Part shown: in pieces, positions 6,811 through 10,409 of the stretch
Numbering within the stretch: the stretch's first letter is position 1
Layout: the number at the start of each line of letters is the position of its first letter
Source: an uncultured Thalassolituus sp.
Lineage (GTDB): Bacteria; Pseudomonadota; Gammaproteobacteria; Pseudomonadales; Oceanobacteraceae
Length of the DNA stretch: 10,409 bases
Assembly (NCBI GenBank): GCA_913054055.1
Contig: CAJXIT010000101.1
Coordinates: 1 to 10,409 of the forward strand
Direction of reading: 5' to 3'
Notes under the pieces: generated by a model
The model's database searches: none
Seen by the model: the letters and a program-made list of their open reading frames with translations, nothing else
Told to the model about the DNA's origin: nothing
Made by a program: the position numbers and the translations under genes

Positions 6811-6827
6811 TTGGCATCCCCATTGCT
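6811..6827 (+). promoter_or_regulatory. Sigma-54 (RpoN) promoter, -24/-12
   Basis: TTGGCATCCCCATTGCT fits the sigma-54 consensus TTGGCACG-N4-TTGCW. The invariant GG (6813-6814) and GC (6825-6826) are separated by exactly 10 bp, and only the C of GGCAC and the following G differ. Transcription would start near 6837-6839, giving a leader of about 140 nt before the porin gene. The upstream NtrC-type pair strengthens the call. Confidence 0.8.
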
Positions 6828-6978
6828 ATATGTTGTTCAAGATTGAAACATAACGAATTTAAATGCGCTAAAGCTGAGCAAGCATCCAAAGCAAAGCTTT
6901 AAACCGGTCACAAGCCCGCGCTAAAAAAGTAACTTAAACAACACAACTTAAATAAAACCTATAAAGGAAAATAACTAA

Positions 6979-7608
6979 ATGAAAACTTTATCTAAAGCCA
7001 TTGCTATCGCATCTCTTGTAAGTGCTTCTGCTTTAACTGCACAAGTTGCTAACGCTGAAGTTTCTGCTTCTGCTGCTGTTGCGAGCACTTACTTATGGCG
7101 TGGTCAAGATCTTGGTGGTGCTGCGGTATCTGGTAGCTTAGATTACTCAAATGAATCTGGTTTATACGCAGGTATCTGGGGTTCATCTGGTGACACTGCT
7201 GGCGGTAACGAAACAGATTTGTACTTCGGGTTTGCTGGTGAAGCTGGTTCAATCGGTTATGACATCGGTTATGCAACTTACCTATATGCAGGTGAAGATG
7301 ATATTGATGATTTAGCTGAAGTATATTTAAGCGTTTCTGCTGATATGTTTTCTGCTACAGCTTATATCCCTACAGATTCAGATGCTGATTACACTTACTT
7401 AGTATTTGGTGCTGAGATGGGTGACTATGCATTAACTCTAGGTACTAACACTGGAACTGATGCTTCTGATTACACTCACGTAGATGTTTCTTATGCTTAC
7501 AATGACGCACTTGCTTTCACTTACAGCCAAGTTGTAGCTGAAGACACTGACGACGCATACGACATGGGCGGTGTATTCGTAGTTTCTTACACTCTTCCAA
7601 TCGAATAA
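6979..7608 (+). CDS. TorF-family putative outer-membrane porin, nitrogen-poor, first gene of the glnK-amt unit
   Basis: This matches the TorF/Gcw_chp family of small beta-barrel-like outer-membrane proteins, whose substrates are unknown. The 209-aa precursor has a Sec signal peptide (1-26, cleavage after VANA). The mature part has alternating aromatic/small-residue strands and the family motif YLWRG near mature residue 12, followed by LDY and GLYAGIWG. The mature protein (about 183 aa) has no Lys or Cys, one Arg and one His, against about 31 Asp/Glu, so it is very acidic and poor in side-chain nitrogen. It ends SYTLPIE without the terminal aromatic usual for outer-membrane barrels. Codons are strongly biased to GCT, GGT and similar, suggesting high expression. 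AAAGGA lies 10 nt before the ATG. The sigma-54/NtrC promoter upstream and glnK-amt downstream suggest a nitrogen-starvation porin; the substrate is a guess. Confidence 0.85.
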   Translation: MKTLSKAIAIASLVSASALTAQVANAEVSASAAVASTYLWRGQDLGGAAVSGSLDYSNESGLYAGIWGSSGDTAGGNETDLYFGFAGEAGSIGYDIGYATYLYAGEDDIDDLAEVYLSVSADMFSATAYIPTDSDADYTYLVFGAEMGDYALTLGTNTGTDASDYTHVDVSYAYNDALAFTYSQVVAEDTDDAYDMGGVFVVSYTLPIE

Positions 7609-7628
7609 TTTTAATTAATTAAATCGTG

Positions 7629-7655
7629 AAACTGGGCTTCGGCCCAGTTTTGTTT
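7629..7655 (+). terminator. UUCG hairpin terminator or attenuator between porin gene and glnK
   Basis: A perfect 9-bp stem AAACTGGGC / GCCCAGTTT (7629-7637, 7642-7650) is closed by a TTCG tetraloop and followed by TTTTGTTT. It lies 20 nt after the porin stop and 21 nt before the glnK start. No promoter for glnK is evident in the 68-bp gap, so partial readthrough is the likely way glnK-amt is expressed. Confidence 0.85.
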
Positions 7656-7676
7656 ACCACTCATTGAGGATTTGAT

Positions 7677-8015
7677 ATGAAACTGGTTACAGCCGTTATC
7701 AAGCCATTCAAATTAGACGACGTGCGTGAAGCACTGTCTGAAATTGGCGTTCAAGGCATTACCGTGACTGAAGTGAAAGGCTTTGGTCGTCAAAAGGGTC
7801 ACACTGAATTGTACCGTGGTGCAGAGTACGTTGTAGACTTCTTACCAAAAGTAAAACTAGAAATCGCGATCGACGATGCTTTAACTGACAAAGTGATCGA
7901 AGCCGTTTCTAAAGCAGCTAACACAGGAAAAATCGGCGACGGTAAAATCTTTGTAAGTGCTTTAGAACAAATCATCCGTATCCGTACGGGCGAAACTGGC
8001 AGCGACGCCGTTTAA
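7677..8015 (+). CDS. glnK: Nitrogen regulatory protein PII, GlnK
   Basis: PII proteins are trimeric cytoplasmic sensors of ATP/ADP, 2-oxoglutarate and, through uridylylation, glutamine. Beside amt they act as GlnK, which plugs the ammonium channel when nitrogen is plentiful. The 112-aa length is standard. The T-loop GRQKGHTELYRGAEY contains Tyr51, the uridylylation site, and the B-loop reads TGKIGDGKIF (about 83-92). The C-loop region IIRIRTGE is intact. TGAGGA about 7 nt upstream supports the ATG at 7677. The gene lies between the porin attenuator and amt, 124 bp before the channel gene. GlnK is preferred to GlnB because of the amt linkage and the nitrogen promoter. Codon use is biased as in its neighbours. 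Confidence 0.96.
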   Translation: MKLVTAVIKPFKLDDVREALSEIGVQGITVTEVKGFGRQKGHTELYRGAEYVVDFLPKVKLEIAIDDALTDKVIEAVSKAANTGKIGDGKIFVSALEQIIRIRTGETGSDAV

Positions 8016-8032
8016 TTTTTTGGTGATTACTC

Positions 8033-8077
8033 TTTAATTTTAAAAGCCAAGCTCGGTCCCGAGTTTTTAAAATTAAA
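8033..8077 (+). repeat. Long perfect hairpin in the glnK-amt spacer
   Basis: A 13-bp perfect AT stem, TTTAATTTTAAAA (8033-8045) with TTTTAAAATTAAA (8065-8077), encloses a GC hairpin CTCGG-tc-CCGAG (8052-8063). The T-run after CCGAG (8064-8068) could serve as a leaky terminator, or the T-run could instead pair in the long stem, giving two competing folds. It may set the glnK:amt ratio or protect the glnK mRNA end. Confidence 0.6.
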
Positions 8078-8094
8078 ATGTAAATTTTATAAAC

Positions 8095-8116
8095 ACGTTT
8101 TACATATATAAAACGT
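8095..8116. promoter_or_regulatory. 22-bp inverted repeat just upstream of amt
   Basis: ACGTTTTA and TAAAACGT form perfect 8-bp arms around the 6-nt spacer CATATA. The element ends 23 nt before the amt ATG and 14 nt before its Shine-Dalgarno (GAGGA, 8131-8135). Symmetry and size suit either an operator for a dimeric regulator or a second RNA hairpin; the sequence alone does not decide. Confidence 0.45.
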
Positions 8117-8139
8117 ATTGAAGAAAATGTGAGGACATT

Positions 8140-9408
8140 ATGGAAAACAATATTTTCCAACTTCAGTACGCCATGGATACCTTTTACTTCTTGGTATGTG
8201 GCGCACTAGTAATGTGGATGGCGGCTGGTTTCGCTATGTTAGAAGCGGGCCTTGTTCGCTCTAAAAACACAACAGAAATTTTAACTAAAAACGTTGCGTT
8301 ATTCGCAATCTCTTGCACCATGTACATGGTTTGCGGTTACGCAATCATGTACGGCGGTGGTTACTTCCTAGATGGTATCGTAGACGTTGATTCTGCTGCT
8401 GTTCTTGCTGACTTCGCTGCACGTGAAGACGGTTTTGAAGGTGGTTCTATCTACTCTGGTGCTTCTGACTTCTTCTTCCAGGTTGTATTCGTAGCGACTG
8501 CTATGTCTATCGTATCTGGTGCGGTTGCTGAGCGTATGAAGCTTTGGTCTTTCCTTGCTTTCGCGGTAGTAATGACAGGTGTTATCTACCCTCTTGAAGG
8601 TGCTTGGACTTGGGGTGGTGCTGACGTATTTGGCATGTACAACCTAGGCGACGACTTCGGTTTCTCTGACTTTGCTGGTTCTGGTATCGTTCACATGGCT
8701 GGTGCAGCTGCTGCCCTTGCTGGTGTTATCTTACTAGGTGCACGTAAAGGTAAATACGGCGCTAACGGTTCTGTAAACGCGATCCCTGGTGCTAACCTTC
8801 CTCTTGCTACTTTAGGTACATTCATCCTTTGGATGGGTTGGTTCGGCTTTAACGGTGGTTCTGTACTTAAACTTGGTGATATTGCTAACGCTAACGCTGT
8901 TGCGGTTGTATTCACGAATACTAACGCTGCTGCTGCTGGTGGTTTGATCGGTGCATTGCTTCTAGCTCGCATCTTGTTCAAGAAAGCGGATCTAACAATG
9001 GCATTAAACGGTGCGCTAGCGGGTCTAGTGGCGATTACTGCTGAGCCTTCTACTCCTACTCCATTCGAAGCCACTATCATTGGTGCCATCGGTGGTCTAA
9101 TCGTTGTTCTTTCAATCCTAGCGCTTGATAAGATTAAGATTGACGATCCAGTAGGTGCGATCTCTGTTCACGGTGTGGTTGGTTTGTTCGGTCTACTTGT
9201 AGTGCCTTTCACTAACGATGGTGCAACAGTTGGCGGCCAGCTAATGGGTGCATTAACAATCTTCGTTTGGGTATTCGCTGCGTCATTCGTGACTTGGTTA
9301 ATCATCAAAGCAGTTATGGGTATTCGCGTAACTGAAGAAGAAGAATACGAAGGCGTTGACCTTGCTGAGTGTGGCATGGAAGCGTACCCAGAGTTTACTA
9401 ACAAGTAA
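8140..9408 (+). CDS. amt: Ammonium transporter Amt
   Basis: This is an Amt/AmtB-type trimeric inner-membrane channel that takes up ammonium. The 422-aa product is highly hydrophobic, consistent with 11 membrane helices. It carries the twin pore histidines His185 (GIVHMAG) and His344 (ISVHGVVG), and Asp177 (FSDFAGSG) equivalent to the conserved substrate-recruitment Asp. The N-terminus (QLQYAMDTFYFLVCGALVMW) runs directly into the first helix with no cleavable signal peptide, as in many marine gammaproteobacterial Amts. The acidic C-terminal tail (TEEEEYEGVDLAECGMEAYPEF) is the region that contacts GlnK in the family. GAGGA lies 4 nt before the ATG. Codon use is strongly biased (GCT, GGT, CGT). 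It is the last gene of the porin-glnK-amt unit. Confidence 0.97.
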   Translation: MENNIFQLQYAMDTFYFLVCGALVMWMAAGFAMLEAGLVRSKNTTEILTKNVALFAISCTMYMVCGYAIMYGGGYFLDGIVDVDSAAVLADFAAREDGFEGGSIYSGASDFFFQVVFVATAMSIVSGAVAERMKLWSFLAFAVVMTGVIYPLEGAWTWGGADVFGMYNLGDDFGFSDFAGSGIVHMAGAAAALAGVILLGARKGKYGANGSVNAIPGANLPLATLGTFILWMGWFGFNGGSVLKLGDIANANAVAVVFTNTNAAAAGGLIGALLLARILFKKADLTMALNGALAGLVAITAEPSTPTPFEATIIGAIGGLIVVLSILALDKIKIDDPVGAISVHGVVGLFGLLVVPFTNDGATVGGQLMGALTIFVWVFAASFVTWLIIKAVMGIRVTEEEEYEGVDLAECGMEAYPEFTNK

Positions 9409-9430
9409 TATTCTGAGTAGCTAACGCTAT

Positions 9431-9470
9431 GTCCTTCGACTGACGGTGCTAGGCACTTGCTCAGGACGAA
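9431..9470. repeat. Possible dispersed inverted repeat after amt
   Basis: GTCCTTCGAC at 9431-9440 and CTCAGGACGAA at 9460-9470 give outer pairing GTCCT/AGGAC around an inner GTGC-tag-GCAC hairpin (9446-9456). The arms resemble the widely seen CCTTCGAC...CTCAGGACGAAC intergenic repeats of many bacteria. Only one copy is visible in the window, so dispersal cannot be judged. Confidence 0.4.
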
Positions 9471-9479
9471 CGGAAAAAG

Positions 9480-9509
9480 AAGGCTCACTGAAAAGTGGGC
9501 CTTTTTTTT
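9480..9509 (+). terminator. Intrinsic terminator of the glnK-amt unit
   Basis: A 10-bp stem AAGGCTCACT / AGTGGGCCTT with one T-G wobble closes a GAAA loop (9490-9493) and is followed by eight T residues in total. It lies 71 nt after the amt stop and is a strong Rho-independent terminator. Confidence 0.9.
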
Positions 9510-9720
9510 CTGGATGCACCATTAAACTCCCCTCCAACAAGAACACCTTCAAATATGCCCAGTGGTTGCTAGATGGCAGGTGAGCAAGGTGGCATTACTC
9601 TATTGAGCAAACATGAATAAGGAACCTTTCATTTAAATAACAATCGAAGCCCTAACATTCCATGAATAGCCAAGACTTGTTATAGTGCGCGGCAGTGATT
9701 TCTCCTAAGAATAAAATTTG
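9510..9720. other. Intergenic region upstream of the second porin gene
   Basis: With the repeat and terminator before it, this completes a 312-bp gap without a gene. I see no coding sequence and no sigma-54 match. Its one notable element is a possible extended -10 promoter near its 3' end. Confidence 0.5.
9678..9686 (+). promoter_or_regulatory. Possible extended -10 promoter of the second porin gene
   Basis: TGTTATAGT fits the extended -10 form TGnTATAAT with one mismatch. No good -35 is seen at the usual distance. Transcription would start near 9693, leaving a leader of about 28 nt. Confidence 0.35.
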
Positions 9721-10338
9721 ATGTCTAAGTATTTACTCGTTTTATCCGCCATGTTGATGGCACTTCCAGCCAGCGCCGATTTCAGCACGAATATGGGCGC
9801 TGCTACCAAGCATACATTTCGCGGCGTTAAGCTCAGTGATAAAGACTTTGTTTTGAATGCCGGTGTGGATTATCAGGGGCCGTTTGGTGTGTATTTAGGT
9901 GCTTGGGGTTACACGGGTGGAATAGAAGACCTAGACACCTCAGAAGTGAATGCCTATGGTGGTTTTGCCTTTAGTTTGTGGGATGTGTCTATCGGTTTAG
10001 GCACTATTCGCTATGAACGTGCTCAGCAAACTGGCTTTTCAGAATACAATGTGAACCTTGCTTGGGATGCCTATCGCCTAAGCACCTATCAAGATGAAGA
10101 TGCCACCTATGTTTATAATGAAGTGGCGGCAAACTATGATTTTTGGGGAGGTAATGGGCTAGCATTTACCTTTGGGCATACTGATAACGAAGATGATGCC
10201 ATTAAAGATAAATGGAATTTTGGCATGAGTTGGGTGTTAGCCATGCCAGGAAATGTGGACTTTGATTTCAGTGTGACCCGCCATCAAAGCAAAGGTAATG
10301 GTTTAACCCTGGGCATGAGTAAGCAGTTAGATTGGTAA
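9721..10338 (+). CDS. TorF-family putative outer-membrane porin, second copy
   Basis: This is a second TorF/Gcw_chp-family protein, 205 aa, likely a small outer-membrane beta-barrel with unknown substrate. I use the ATG at 9721; a TTG at 9718 is in frame but not needed. The signal peptide is about residues 1-20 (MSKYLLVLSA...LPASA) and the mature protein would begin DFSTN. Family features parallel the first copy: TFRG early in the mature part, then VDY, GVYLGAWGYTGG and alternating strand-like segments. It ends KQLDW, with the terminal aromatic typical of outer-membrane proteins. Unlike the first copy it has ordinary Lys, Arg, His and Asn content and weaker codon bias. The Shine-Dalgarno is poor. 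It has its own terminator and appears monocistronic. Its location suggests a related role, but nothing visible shows nitrogen control. Confidence 0.82.
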   Translation: MSKYLLVLSAMLMALPASADFSTNMGAATKHTFRGVKLSDKDFVLNAGVDYQGPFGVYLGAWGYTGGIEDLDTSEVNAYGGFAFSLWDVSIGLGTIRYERAQQTGFSEYNVNLAWDAYRLSTYQDEDATYVYNEVAANYDFWGGNGLAFTFGHTDNEDDAIKDKWNFGMSWVLAMPGNVDFDFSVTRHQSKGNGLTLGMSKQLDW

Positions 10339-10370
10339 TTCTACTGAAGCAATATGTTAATTAATAAACG

Positions 10371-10395
10371 AGGCTCACATAGTGGGCCTTTTTTT
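10371..10395 (+). terminator. Intrinsic terminator of the second porin gene
   Basis: An 8-bp stem AGGCTCAC / GTGGGCCT with one T-G wobble and a short ATA loop is followed by a run of T to 10395. The stem is the same as in the terminator after amt. It lies 32 nt after the stop codon. Confidence 0.9.
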
Positions 10396-10409
10396 ATGGG
10401 GGAGATAAG

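Larger units (their letters stand above)
6430..6978. other. 549-bp regulatory intergenic region between ureJ and the porin gene
   Basis: I see no credible gene here. From left to right it holds the urease terminator and inverted repeat, about 200 bp of featureless sequence, two NtrC-type sites, a possible IHF site (AATCGA-AAAA-ATA, 6753-6765, one mismatch to WATCRANNNNTTR), a sigma-54 promoter, and a leader of about 140 nt before the porin start codon. A weaker third NtrC-like match (11 of 17) is centred at 6611 and may be chance. Confidence 0.6.

Noticed and set aside
9718..9720. TTG start for the second porin gene.
   Set aside because: An ATG follows immediately and gives the same signal peptide; there is no reason to prefer the rarer codon.

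Overview
The window looks like a chromosomal nitrogen-acquisition locus from a marine gammaproteobacterium, probably of the Oceanospirillales type. This is an inference from AT-leaning base composition, protein flavour and gene order; no rRNA or other marker gene is present to test it. All convincing genes lie on the + strand and fall into two functional blocks plus one trailing gene.

Block 1 (96-6429) is a complete urease operon in the order ureD-ureA-ureB-ureC-ureE-ureF-ureG-ureJ. UreA, UreB and UreC are the three subunits of the nickel hydrolase. UreC keeps every active-site residue at the positions known from the Klebsiella enzyme. UreD, UreF and UreG form the GTP-dependent maturation complex. 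UreE delivers nickel and has a His-rich tail. UreJ is a HupE-type membrane protein probably involved in nickel uptake. No urea transporter is present. The operon is interrupted by repeats: a MITE-like inverted repeat between ureA and ureB, and REP/REPIN elements between ureC and ureE and between ureF and ureG.

The 549-bp gap 6430-6978 carries the urease operon's probable terminator, two tandem NtrC-type sites about 30 bp apart, and a strong sigma-54 -24/-12 match at 6811-6827. It reads like a glnAp2-style nitrogen-starvation enhancer and promoter.

Block 2 (6979-9408) follows this promoter: a TorF-family putative outer-membrane porin, then glnK (PII) and amt (ammonium channel). A strong UUCG hairpin sits between the porin gene and glnK. 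No separate glnK promoter is evident, so it probably acts as a leaky attenuator that sets porin output above glnK-amt output. The mature porin is remarkably nitrogen-poor: no Lys, one Arg and one His in about 183 residues. That would suit a protein made in bulk when nitrogen is scarce.

The last gene (9721-10338) is a second, divergent TorF-family porin with ordinary amino-acid composition and its own terminator. Together the locus would pass small nitrogen compounds across the outer membrane, import ammonium under GlnK control, and release ammonium from urea. The link between the porins and nitrogen uptake is inference from context and promoter.
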